A stretch of DNA of 25,300 bases from an uncultured Bacteroides sp. (lineage in GTDB: Bacteria; Bacteroidota; Bacteroidia; Bacteroidales; Bacteroidaceae): the NCBI GenBank assembly GCA_900555635.1, contig USLU01000072.1:1-25300 (forward strand), given 5' to 3'. The notes beneath the pieces were generated by a model. It made no database searches. It was not told the DNA's origin and worked only from the letters and a program-made list of their open reading frames with translations. This document shows, piece by piece, positions 17,841 through 25,300 of the stretch (position 1 is its first letter; each line of letters begins with the position of its first letter). The translations under genes were made by a program, and so were the position numbers.

Positions 17841-17922
17841 ACACTTGTACTAGCGCAGCCTCACACTTATACCAGTGTAAGCGCACACTTGTACTAGTGT
17901 AGCCTCACACTACTACTAGTGT
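17841..17922. repeat. Tandem near-palindrome array 2 (four units, exact 22-bp period)
   Basis: Four 16-base units begin at 17841, 17863, 17885 and 17907: ACACTTGTACTAGCGC, ACACTTATACCAGTGT, ACACTTGTACTAGTGT and ACACTACTACTAGTGT. They are separated by six-base spacers AGCCTC, AAGCGC and AGCCTC. Each unit is an imperfect palindrome with ACACT/AGTGT arms; the first has lost its right arm. The exact 22-base period puts successive units about two helical turns apart on the same face of the DNA. Lack of a T-run argues against an intrinsic terminator. Confidence 0.9.
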
Positions 17923-18277
17923 AATTTGTGTACCATTTTCACTTTTAAAATCATCACTAAGTAACACCTTAAATTTAGATACTATCCTATCCGCTATCTA
18001 GGTAAGGCACTTTCTTCATCTCTACCGGTAAACTGTTTTTCTCAACCATTACTTGACTTAGATAATGTTTAATGATTTTAAGACTTTACTTATGAAGACG
18101 AGCTTATTATTTTAAAGACTTAGTGATATTTCAGTTGCGTTATTCCACTTCTTGTAATATCTCTTCTAAATAATATGTTTTGTTTTTATAGTATTTATAA
18201 TCAGGGTTATATCTTGTGTGGTAGTAGCAAAAATGTACTATTTTACTGGGATGTGGTAATCTTATTGTAGCTTATTT

Positions 18278-18309
18278 CTTGACTTATATCAACTTCTCTG
18301 GTATGTTTG
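18278..18309 (+). promoter_or_regulatory. Promoter of the susCD operon
   Basis: The -7 element TATGTTTG at 18302-18309 matches TAnnTTTG exactly. CTTG at 18278-18281 is a near -33 TTTG with a 20-base spacer, the consensus distance. The susC ATG at 18335 follows 25 bases downstream. It is the best-formed promoter in the PUL and suggests that susCD and the enzymes after it form a transcription unit separate from the cassette. Confidence 0.7.
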
Positions 18310-18334
18310 CAAAAGAATTTTAAATCAATACAAA

Positions 18335-21300
18335 ATGAAGAAAAATCTATTAATTACATGTGTGATGTTACTGTTTGCCGTTATTTCGATGGCACAGAAC
18401 AAAATTACGGTTTCAGGTGTCGTTACGGACAGAACGGGAATGACCGTTATCGGTGCTACTATTTCGGTTAAAGGGAACTCTCAACAAGGAGTTGTTACAG
18501 GACTTGATGGAGACTATAAACTAACCAATGTTCCAAGTAATGCAACCTTACTTTTTAGCTATATTGGTATGAAAAATCAAGAAGTTGCAGTAAATGGACG
18601 TACTGTAATCAATGTAGTTCTGCAAGAAGACAATATGCTGATTGATGAAGTTGTAGTTATTGGTTATGGAGTACAACGAAAATCAGATTTGACCGGAGCA
18701 GTTGGTTCTATCAAAAGTGATGATCTGAAAAAAATCTCTACTCCTAATGTAGCCAATGCTTTGCAAGGCCGTGTTTCGGGTGTGTTTATTTCGGCAAGTG
18801 GTGCTCCGGGCAGTTCACCTGAAGTGCGTATTCGTGGTATTGGTACTACCAATGATAGCAACCCACTTTACGTCGTTGATGGAATGTTTATGGATGATAT
18901 TTCATTTTTGAGCAATCATGATATTGAGTCTATGGAGGTATTGAAGGATGCTTCTGCTACTGCTATGTACGGTTCCCGTGGTGCTAACGGTGTAATAATT
19001 GTTAGTACAAAACAAGGCGCTGAAGGAAAAGCACAGGTAAATATTATTGCTAGTGAAGGATTTCAGTTTCAAAATAGTGGTAAGTTCGAAATGTGTACGG
19101 CTTCTGAATATGCTATGTTACAAAATGAAGCTAATTTGAATATTAATCCAGATGGTGGTCTTGTATATGATAATCCGGCTTCTTTGGGAAAAGGAACTAA
19201 TTGGTTTGATGAAATCTTTCGTGTAGCTTCTGTCCGTGACTATCAGGTTGCTGTTAGTGGTGGGACGGAAAAGGTGCGTTATAATTTGAGCGCTGGATAT
19301 TTCCAACAAGATGGTATTATTAAAGAGAATTCATATAACCGTTTTACTTTACGTGCTAATAATTCATATAAAATAAATAGAAATTTGACTATTGGACATA
19401 ACTTGTCCGCTTCTTTTAGTCATACCCAGAATGAGAATAAGGGAGTTGTGAAATCTGCTTATAAATTAAGTCCTATTATTACTCCTTATGACGAGAATGG
19501 CAATTTCTCTGATCCGCAGATAGCATCTACTGCTAATCCGCTTGCTACTCTTCATTATATGAATAGTGACAATTGGAAAGATAGAATTGTAGGTAGCGCA
19601 TTTTTAAACTGGGAGGTTATTAAAGGATTGAACTTTAAAACTAGTTTGGGCATTGATTATATTACTGGTAGAAGCCGCAACTTTACTCCCAAGTATTATA
19701 TTTCGGAGTATCAAAAGGTTGATGAGAACAGTTTATCAAAGACATGGACCAGAGATTTTACTTGGTTGTGGGAGAATATCTTGACTTATGACTGGCAGAT
19801 TAATAATAAGAACCGTTTAAATTTATTAGGTGGTATTACAGCTCAAAAATATACCAATGAAAAGTTAGGTGGATCAGGACGTAATTTCTTCTCAGAAGTG
19901 GAAGACTACTGGTATTTGGATCAATCTTCAAGCGATACTCGTGGAGTTGAGAATAATGGAAAGCATGAAGCTATGATGTCTTATTTGTTCCGTGCTAACT
20001 ATGCTTTAATGGACAGATATTTGTTGACTGCTTCTATACGTGCCGATGGTTCTTCAAAGTTTGGACCGGATAATCGTTGGGGGTATTTCCCGTCAGTAGC
20101 TGCCGGATGGAGAGTTTCTGAAGAAGCTTTCATTAAAGAAAATGCTAAATGGTTGAGCAATTTGAAAGTTAGAGGTAGCTGGGGACAAATTGGCAATGAT
20201 AAGATTGGTAATGATAAATATTATGCATTGGCTAATGTAGATCCTAAATATGATGCTGTGTTTGGTGGAACTTACTATTCTGGTGGTACTGTAACGTCTC
20301 TTTATAATACACAGATTCATTGGGAACGTTCAGAACAGTTAGACCTTGGTTTTGATTTAGGCTTATTCAATAATCGTTTTTCTTTAGAGTTTGACTATTA
20401 TAGAAGGGATACAAAAGAAATGTTAGTTAATGTGGATGTACCTGGTTCTGTCGGACTTGCTTCTGTAGAGACAAATGTGGGGTCGGTCCGTAACTCAGGT
20501 CTTGATTTTACTGTGAAATGGGAAGACTCATTTAAGGATTTTCGTTATGGAATTCGCTTAACAGGAACAACAATTAAAAATGAAGTGACCAATTTGGGTG
20601 GAAAACGCATAGCCAGCGGTGATATTGGCTCTGGAAAAAGCGTTCATATGACCGAAGAGGGAATGCCAATTAAGTATTTCTATGGTTACAAAACAATTGG
20701 TATTTTTCAAAGTAATGAGGAGATTGAGCAATATAATGCAATGGCTGCAGCAGCTTCCGGTGATAAGAACAAGAAGTATCAGGCTAATGTAGCACCAGGT
20801 GATTTGATTTATGCAGATACGGATGGTAATGGATTTATAACCGCTGAGGATCGTACGGATTTAGGATCTCCTACTCCGAAATTTATCGGAGGTTTAGGTA
20901 TAACTGCTGCTTGGAAAGGGTTTGATTTATCAATTGATCTGCAGGGTAATTTTGGTAATAAGATTTATAATGCAAAACAAGCTGAAAGAAATGCGGGTGT
21001 TGATAATTGGGATCGCTCATTTTTGGATAGATGGACTAAGGATAATACAAATACCTCTATTCCGCGTATGACTTTTGAAGGTAACAATTATTTTGTTTCC
21101 GACCGCTATGTTGAGAGTGGAAACTATGTGAAATTACAGACAGTAGAATTAGGATACACATTCTCGAAAGCATTGATGCAAAAGATACATGTCCAAAATT
21201 TGAGATTGTATTTTTCAGGTAATAATTTGCTTTATTTCACGAACTATAATGGATTTACCCCTGAGATATTAGGAGGACTTGATCGTGATATTTATCCGAT

Positions 21301-21340
21301 TACTGCTACGTGTCGATTTGGTTTGAATCTTACATTCTAA
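18335..21340 (+). CDS. SusC-like TonB-dependent outer-membrane glycan transporter
   Basis: Outer-membrane beta-barrel importer that takes up oligosaccharides with its SusD lid, using TonB energy, 1001 residues. In order: signal peptide (to about residue 20, ISMA-Q), carboxypeptidase-regulatory-like beta-sandwich (about 24-100, VSGVVTDRTGMTVIGATISVKG), TonB-box-like segment DEVVVIGYG (about residue 107), plug domain with YVVDGMFMDD and MYGSRGANGVIIVSTK, then the 22-strand barrel to the C-terminal aromatic-ended strand. There is no STN domain at the N-terminus, so it is not wired to an anti-sigma/ECF pair. This fits control by the one-component regulator at 3040-5886. susD begins 25 bases downstream. 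Confidence 0.95.
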   Translation: MKKNLLITCVMLLFAVISMAQNKITVSGVVTDRTGMTVIGATISVKGNSQQGVVTGLDGDYKLTNVPSNATLLFSYIGMKNQEVAVNGRTVINVVLQEDNMLIDEVVVIGYGVQRKSDLTGAVGSIKSDDLKKISTPNVANALQGRVSGVFISASGAPGSSPEVRIRGIGTTNDSNPLYVVDGMFMDDISFLSNHDIESMEVLKDASATAMYGSRGANGVIIVSTKQGAEGKAQVNIIASEGFQFQNSGKFEMCTASEYAMLQNEANLNINPDGGLVYDNPASLGKGTNWFDEIFRVASVRDYQVAVSGGTEKVRYNLSAGYFQQDGIIKENSYNRFTLRANNSYKINRNLTIGHNLSASFSHTQNENKGVVKSAYKLSPIITPYDENGNFSDPQIASTANPLATLHYMNSDNWKDRIVGSAFLNWEVIKGLNFKTSLGIDYITGRSRNFTPKYYISEYQKVDENSLSKTWTRDFTWLWENILTYDWQINNKNRLNLLGGITAQKYTNEKLGGSGRNFFSEVEDYWYLDQSSSDTRGVENNGKHEAMMSYLFRANYALMDRYLLTASIRADGSSKFGPDNRWGYFPSVAAGWRVSEEAFIKENAKWLSNLKVRGSWGQIGNDKIGNDKYYALANVDPKYDAVFGGTYYSGGTVTSLYNTQIHWERSEQLDLGFDLGLFNNRFSLEFDYYRRDTKEMLVNVDVPGSVGLASVETNVGSVRNSGLDFTVKWEDSFKDFRYGIRLTGTTIKNEVTNLGGKRIASGDIGSGKSVHMTEEGMPIKYFYGYKTIGIFQSNEEIEQYNAMAAAASGDKNKKYQANVAPGDLIYADTDGNGFITAEDRTDLGSPTPKFIGGLGITAAWKGFDLSIDLQGNFGNKIYNAKQAERNAGVDNWDRSFLDRWTKDNTNTSIPRMTFEGNNYFVSDRYVESGNYVKLQTVELGYTFSKALMQKIHVQNLRLYFSGNNLLYFTNYNGFTPEILGGLDRDIYPITATCRFGLNLTF

Positions 21341-21365
21341 TGGAAAACAAAAATAGGAAATAATT

Positions 21366-22874
21366 ATGAAAAAGATATATTCACTTTTATTAGCTTCAGC
21401 ACTAACATTTACGTCTTGTTCTGATTTTTTGGATACAAAGCCACAAGGAAAGTTAACACAGGATATTTTCTTCGGAGAAGAAGAAGGTGCATTAATGGGA
21501 ATCAATGCAATATATTCTCAAATGAAAAGTTGGGATATGATTGGGTTCTCTTGGTTTGGTATCATGGAGGTTCCGAGTGACAATTCCGATACAGGAAGTT
21601 CTCCTGCGGACGGTAGTTATGCTCGTGTGAATTCATTGAATGACTTTACTTATGATGTTTATACTTCAGAATTGAATGGTTGGTGGGTTGGAAACTACAA
21701 AGGTATTGGCTTCTGTAATGTAGCATTGGATAACTTGGATGTGTTGAAGGATGAACAGTTAAAGATTAGAAGTATTGCTCAAGCTCGTTTCTTTCGTGCT
21801 TTCTTCTACTTTAACTTAGTGAGAACCTATGGTGGTGTACCTTTGGTTACTAAAGTTCAGAATCCAGATGAGTACGATCAACCATGTGCTACTGAGGATG
21901 CTATTTATCAACAAATAATTGATGACTTATCTTATGCGGCAATGAATCTACCAACTCGTGATGAATGGGGAGTTGCTGAGAGAGGAAGAGTCACTAAAGG
22001 AACCGCTGAAGGTTTATTGGCTAAAGTTTATTTATTCCGTCAGGATTATGCGAGTGTAAAACAATATGCAGGGCAAGTAATTGCAAGAAAAGAGTATGCT
22101 CTGCATCCAGATTATCGTGATTTGTTTAATCCGGATTCATATTATTCTGATGAAGTAATGTTGGCCGACCAATATTTATGGGGTTCAGATAAAACGAGAG
22201 ATGTTGCTTCCGAATATGTGAAGTGGCAGGGTGTCAGAGGTTTCAAAGGTTGGGGATTCAGTTCTCCGTCTGAGTCCTTGGATAAAGCTTATGAACCTGG
22301 CGATCCAAGAAGACAGGCTACTATTCTTTACGATGGTGAAAATATGGAAGGAGTTGGTGTTATAAACTTCAAGGATGAACCGGGGGTACAACCGCGTGCT
22401 AATAAGAAAACAATGTGGCCAACAATTTATTGGAATGCTAATAATTTTGCTAAGCAGAATTGTCATTTGTATTTCTTGCGTTATGCCGATGTATTATTAA
22501 TGTATGCTGAAGCTTGCAATGAGTTAGCAAATGGTGAAAATGACCCATTGGTGGATGATGCTTTGAGTAAATTGGAACAGGTTAGAGATCGTGCTCGCAA
22601 CTCTGGTGATGATCCGACCGTACTGCCTGAGATAGAAGAAAGAGATAAAGCTAAGTTGCGTGAAATTATATGGAATGAACGTCGTATTGAATTAGCAATG
22701 GAAGGACATCGTTTCTTTGACTTGATTCGTGCTGATAAAGTAGTTCCCGGATATGCAGAAAAGATGTTGAAGGCGCATGGAAAGTCAAACTTCAATGTGA
22801 ACCAACATTCTACATTCTACATCCCACAGAAACAGATTGATATTTCTCAAGGAGTACTAAAACAAAATAAGTGA
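21366..22874 (+). CDS. SusD-like surface glycan-binding lipoprotein
   Basis: Cell-surface lipoprotein forming the lid of the SusC transporter, 502 residues. The lipobox TSC gives a lipidated Cys18, followed by SDFLDTKPQGKLT, the classic SusD/RagB start. RAFFYFNLVRTYGGVPLVT (about residue 142) is the TPR-like signature. The C-terminal SusD domain has YFLRYADVLLMYAEACNE, IIWNERRIELAMEGHRFFDLIR and TFYIPQKQIDIS. It is directly downstream of susC. Binding specificity cannot be read from sequence. Confidence 0.95.
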   Translation: MKKIYSLLLASALTFTSCSDFLDTKPQGKLTQDIFFGEEEGALMGINAIYSQMKSWDMIGFSWFGIMEVPSDNSDTGSSPADGSYARVNSLNDFTYDVYTSELNGWWVGNYKGIGFCNVALDNLDVLKDEQLKIRSIAQARFFRAFFYFNLVRTYGGVPLVTKVQNPDEYDQPCATEDAIYQQIIDDLSYAAMNLPTRDEWGVAERGRVTKGTAEGLLAKVYLFRQDYASVKQYAGQVIARKEYALHPDYRDLFNPDSYYSDEVMLADQYLWGSDKTRDVASEYVKWQGVRGFKGWGFSSPSESLDKAYEPGDPRRQATILYDGENMEGVGVINFKDEPGVQPRANKKTMWPTIYWNANNFAKQNCHLYFLRYADVLLMYAEACNELANGENDPLVDDALSKLEQVRDRARNSGDDPTVLPEIEERDKAKLREIIWNERRIELAMEGHRFFDLIRADKVVPGYAEKMLKAHGKSNFNVNQHSTFYIPQKQIDISQGVLKQNK

Positions 22875-22877
22875 GAC

Positions 22878-22907
22878 ATAAAGAGCAGCTTTTAAACTGC
22901 TCTTTAT
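22878..22907 (+). terminator. Hairpin between susD and GH144 (possible attenuator)
   Basis: An 11-bp perfect stem (22878-22888 with 22897-22907) with an 8-base loop begins just after the susD stop. The following bases, ATAATTCAAAC, are not a T-run. It is therefore more likely a partial terminator or mRNA-stabilising structure that lowers enzyme expression relative to susCD than a full stop. Confidence 0.55.
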
Positions 22908-22934
22908 ATAATTCAAACTATTAAAATAAGAATT

Positions 22935-24266
22935 ATGAAAAGTATATTTGTTTCTTTATTAGCACTTCTTATCTGTTCGTGTTCGGTAAATGCAATAAAT
23001 CCGCCACACGATATAAGTAAAAAGCAACTCTCCGACGAAGAACTCATGACCCTTGTCCAAAAGCAAACTTTCCGTTACTTTTGGGATTTTGCCCATCCTG
23101 AATCGGGGTTGGCTCATGAGCGGAGCAACGGCGGTGTTGAGACGGCTACTATCGGTGGTTCGGGTTTTGGCGTGATGGCTATCATTGTAGGCATAGAGCG
23201 TGGGTTTGTTACCCGCGAACAAGGTGCCGAGCGAATGCTGAAGATTGTACGCTTTCTGAGCGACAAGAATACTGACAGTTATCATGGCATGTGGGCGCAT
23301 TGGATGAACGGCAAAACCGGTAAGACCATTCCTTTCAGCCGTAAAGACGATGGAGCCGATATTGTAGAATCTGCTTTCATGTTCGAAGGGCTGTTGGCTG
23401 CCCATCAGTACTTTACAAAGGATAATCCGACGGAGAACCGCATTCGTGGAATGATTAATAACTTATGGCGTCAGGCAGAATGGAACTTTTTTACTCAAGG
23501 TCAAGATGTGATGTATTGGCATTGGTCGCCCAACAATGGCTGGGCGATGAACCATCAAATAAAAGGTCATAACGAGTGCCACATCGTTTATGTTTTGGGA
23601 GCTTCTTCTCCTACTTATCCGATTGCCGAGAGTGTGTACCATAAAGGCTGGGCCAATGCGAACACTTTCTTAAACGGTCGTGAGTATTACGGTATCAAGC
23701 TTCCTTTGGGAAATAATAATGGTAAGGGAGGCCCCCTTTTCTTTACTCATTACTCTTACATGGGACTTGATCCGCATGGTTTGAAAGACAACTATGCCGA
23801 CTACGAAGAACAGATGAAGGCCCACACCTTGATAAACCGTGCTTACTGCATCGACAATCCGAAGGGCTACAAAGGCTACAGTGCCAAATGCTGGGGGCTG
23901 ACTGCTAGTGACGGTGACAAAGGTTATTCCGCTCATAGCCCAGGCAACGACCGTGGCGTGATTACGCCTACTGCCGCTCTTTCATCCATCCCATATACAC
24001 CTGAATACTCTTTGGAAGCCATGCGCTATTTTTATGAAGAGTTGGGTGATCGTCTTTGGGGTGAGTATGGTTTCAAGGACGCGTTTAACCTGACCGAAAA
24101 TTGGTTTGCGCCTTCGTATCTTGCCATTGACCAAGGACCAATTATCGTGATGATAGAGAACTATCGCACTGGTTTGATTTGGAAGCTTTTTATGAGTCAT
24201 CCCGATGTGCAGAAGGGGTTGAAAAAATTAGGGTTTAAGTCTCCTTATTTAGATAAAGCCAACTAA
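22935..24266 (+). CDS. GH144 beta-1,2-glucan hydrolase (Glycoamylase/PF10091 family), lipoprotein
   Basis: Predicted surface or periplasmic lipoprotein, 443 residues (lipobox around ICSC, Cys17). The rest is one (alpha/alpha)6-barrel domain of the Glycoamylase Pfam type, family GH144, whose characterised members are endo-beta-1,2-glucanases or sophorose-releasing enzymes. Recognisable blocks: TFRYFWDFAHPESGLAHERS (about 40-60), SGFGVMAIIVGIERGF, FSRKDDGADIVESAFMFEGL, WGLTASDGDKGYSAHSPGND, and APSYLAIDQGPIIVMIENYR near the C-terminus. The old label glucoamylase should not be taken literally. It lies 60 bases after susD, behind a hairpin. This assignment is the main reason to read the PUL as a beta-1,2-glucan system. 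Confidence 0.85.
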   Translation: MKSIFVSLLALLICSCSVNAINPPHDISKKQLSDEELMTLVQKQTFRYFWDFAHPESGLAHERSNGGVETATIGGSGFGVMAIIVGIERGFVTREQGAERMLKIVRFLSDKNTDSYHGMWAHWMNGKTGKTIPFSRKDDGADIVESAFMFEGLLAAHQYFTKDNPTENRIRGMINNLWRQAEWNFFTQGQDVMYWHWSPNNGWAMNHQIKGHNECHIVYVLGASSPTYPIAESVYHKGWANANTFLNGREYYGIKLPLGNNNGKGGPLFFTHYSYMGLDPHGLKDNYADYEEQMKAHTLINRAYCIDNPKGYKGYSAKCWGLTASDGDKGYSAHSPGNDRGVITPTAALSSIPYTPEYSLEAMRYFYEELGDRLWGEYGFKDAFNLTENWFAPSYLAIDQGPIIVMIENYRTGLIWKLFMSHPDVQKGLKKLGFKSPYLDKAN

Positions 24267-24316
24267 GAGGCTTCGATTATTGATTAGTTTTTTTTAGATT
24301 AAAAAGGTTTATAACC

Positions 24317-25168
24317 ATGAAAAACGTATTTCTCAATAGTGTATTGGTTGCTTTCGCATTGCTTGTCGCCTCGTGCGGCAAGCAACCGGAAGCTAAGGTA
24401 GAGGTTATGTCGTTCAATATTCGTCTGGATCATGCGGCGGATAGTATGAACAACTGGAAATACCGCAAGGATCATGCGGCGCAGATGATCGCTTATTATG
24501 CTCCCGATATCGTGGGCATGCAAGAGGTGGTCAAGAATCAGCTTGATGACCTGAAAGAACGTCTTCCGCAATATACCGCCCTTGGCGTAGGACGTGCGGA
24601 CGGAAAAGAGAAAGGTGAGTATTGCTCTCTTTTCTATAAGGCAGACCGTTTTGAATTAGTGAAGAACGGAGACTTCGGATTAAGTGAAACTCCCGATTCG
24701 ATAGGTAAGAAGGGCTGGGATGCGGCTTGCGAGCGCATTGTGACCTGGGCTGTGCTGAAAGATAAAGTGAGCGGCAAGGAAATAGCTGCCTTCAATACTC
24801 ACTTCGACCACGTGGGAAAAGTGGCGCGCAGCGAAAGCGCCAAGCTGATACTTGAGAAGATAAAGCAAATAGCGGGAGATCTTCCGGTAATAGTTACTGG
24901 CGATTTTAATGGCACGCTGGACTCTGAGCCTATTGTAGTATTGACAGAGGGTGGAATGAAGAATGCCTGTGCTACCGCAAAGGTTATTTACGGACCGGTG
25001 TGGAGCTTTCATAATTTTGGGCGCATTCCGTTGAAGGATCGCCGTCTGATTGATTTTATTTTTGTAAATGGTCCTGTAGAGGTGGAACGTTATCGCACTA
25101 TCGGTGACAAGCCTGACAATGGATATTTATCCGACCATGCTCCCGTGCTGGCTACTCTGAATATTTAG
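24317..25168 (+). CDS. Endonuclease/exonuclease/phosphatase (EEP) family lipoprotein
   Basis: Exported metal-dependent phosphoesterase-fold protein, 283 residues. The lipobox VASC gives Cys20. All EEP active-site landmarks are visible: N34 in SFNIRLD, E70 in QEVV, H162 in FNTHFDH, D196 and N198 in TGDFNG, and H274 in SDHAPV, so the enzyme should be active. Family members cleave phosphodiesters or phosphomonoesters in nucleic acids, lipids and sugars. A lipoprotein inside a PUL is unlikely to be a DNA repair enzyme; removal of a phosphate-linked glycan substituent is my inference. It starts 50 bases after GH144. A T8 run (24288-24295) lies between the genes, but I find no stem before it. Confidence 0.88.
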   Translation: MKNVFLNSVLVAFALLVASCGKQPEAKVEVMSFNIRLDHAADSMNNWKYRKDHAAQMIAYYAPDIVGMQEVVKNQLDDLKERLPQYTALGVGRADGKEKGEYCSLFYKADRFELVKNGDFGLSETPDSIGKKGWDAACERIVTWAVLKDKVSGKEIAAFNTHFDHVGKVARSESAKLILEKIKQIAGDLPVIVTGDFNGTLDSEPIVVLTEGGMKNACATAKVIYGPVWSFHNFGRIPLKDRRLIDFIFVNGPVEVERYRTIGDKPDNGYLSDHAPVLATLNI

Positions 25169-25169
25169 A

Positions 25170-25300
25170 ATGCTTATGATGAAAAAGAAATTATTACTAG
25201 GAGCTACATTGATACTTGCTGTGGGGGCATCGTGCACTGCGGGTAGCGATAACGGCTGGCAGAGTTATAGCGGAGACAAGCGAGTGGAAGAGAGGGGAAC
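25170..25300 (+). CDS. Start of a lipoprotein gene, cut by the window edge
   Basis: An open frame from ATG 25170 (or 25176, 25179) reaches the window end. It encodes a short basic start (MMKKK), a hydrophobic stretch (LLLGATLILAVG) and a lipobox ASC, followed by a polar segment ending RVEERGT. Its start overlaps nothing and is one base after the EEP stop, so it is probably co-transcribed. Too little remains to assign a family. The polar start faintly recalls DUF2807 (head GIN domain) proteins, but I do not rely on this. Confidence 0.7.
   Translation, partial: MLMMKKKLLLGATLILAVGASCTAGSDNGWQSYSGDKRVEERG

Larger units (their letters stand above)
17783..18334. other. Long intergenic region upstream of susC
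   Basis: A 552-base AT-rich gap. It contains the palindrome array at 17841-17922 and the susC promoter at 18278-18309, both listed separately. Between them I see no gene, tRNA or strong intrinsic terminator, only a loose direct repeat (TTTTAAGACTT near 18075, TTTTAAAGACTT near 18110). The length would allow a leader RNA, a small RNA, or binding sites for the PUL regulator, but none can be identified from sequence alone. Confidence 0.6.

Noticed and set aside
17841..17922. CRISPR array
   Set aside because: The repeated 16-mers are palindromic and imperfect. The six-base spacers are nearly identical to each other, far too short for CRISPR spacers, and there are no cas genes.
8344..17922. Insertion sequence or integrative element carrying the cassette
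   Set aside because: There is no transposase, integrase, terminal inverted repeat or target duplication visible at the cassette borders. Only the palindrome arrays mark them.
22935..24266. Reading the Glycoamylase-domain protein as an amylase or glucoamylase
   Set aside because: The Pfam name is historical. Characterised members of this family in Bacteroidota (GH144) act on beta-1,2-glucan, and no GH13, GH31 or GH97 starch enzymes are present here.
24288..24295. T8 run after GH144 as an intrinsic terminator
   Set aside because: I find no convincing inverted repeat before it, so a terminator is not supported.

Overview
The window looks like part of a Bacteroides chromosome (phylum Bacteroidota; I cannot name the species). 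The evidence is a SusC/SusD pair, a one-component triple-tyrosine/LuxR regulator, lipoprotein enzymes, serine-type sulfatases, and the Bacteroides -7 promoter element TAnnTTTG at four places (132-139, 3015-3022 and 18302-18309 on +, 101-108 on -).

Layout. Positions 1-2995 are housekeeping: a tRNA-Asn on the minus strand, then divergently a PfkB-family (adenosine/ribokinase-type) kinase and an S41 C-terminal processing protease, closed by a strong intrinsic terminator. From 3040 to the right edge runs one polysaccharide utilization locus (PUL), entirely on the + strand: a membrane-spanning regulator with its own promoter and terminator; a GH3 beta-glucosidase; a middle cassette of GH2 - sulfatase - GH172 (DUF2961) - broken sulfatase - sulfatase - GH172; then susC - susD - GH144 - an endonuclease/exonuclease/phosphatase-family lipoprotein - the start of another lipoprotein.

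How the genes may work together (inference). GH144 enzymes cut beta-1,2-glucan, and a GH3 partner splits the resulting sophoro-oligosaccharides. GH3 + SusCD + GH144 therefore reads as a beta-1,2-glucan system, and the neighbouring EEP-family hydrolase could strip phosphodiester decorations found on natural beta-1,2-glucans. The middle cassette does not fit that substrate: serine-type sulfatases, GH172 (known members act on alpha-D-fructofuranosides and alpha-D-arabinofuranosides) and a GH2 suggest a sulfated, furanose-containing glycan. The cassette has no SusCD of its own. On each side it is bounded by a non-coding array of tandem imperfect 16-bp palindromes (8439-8506, period 21; 17841-17922, period 22). 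The two arrays differ in sequence but share their geometry. This looks like a mosaic PUL with a modular insert, and the arrays are the least explained elements in the window.

The clearest lesion is the middle sulfatase (14148-15014). It carries an in-frame internal deletion that removes the formylglycine motif and the centre of the active site, while reading frame and gene spacing are preserved.
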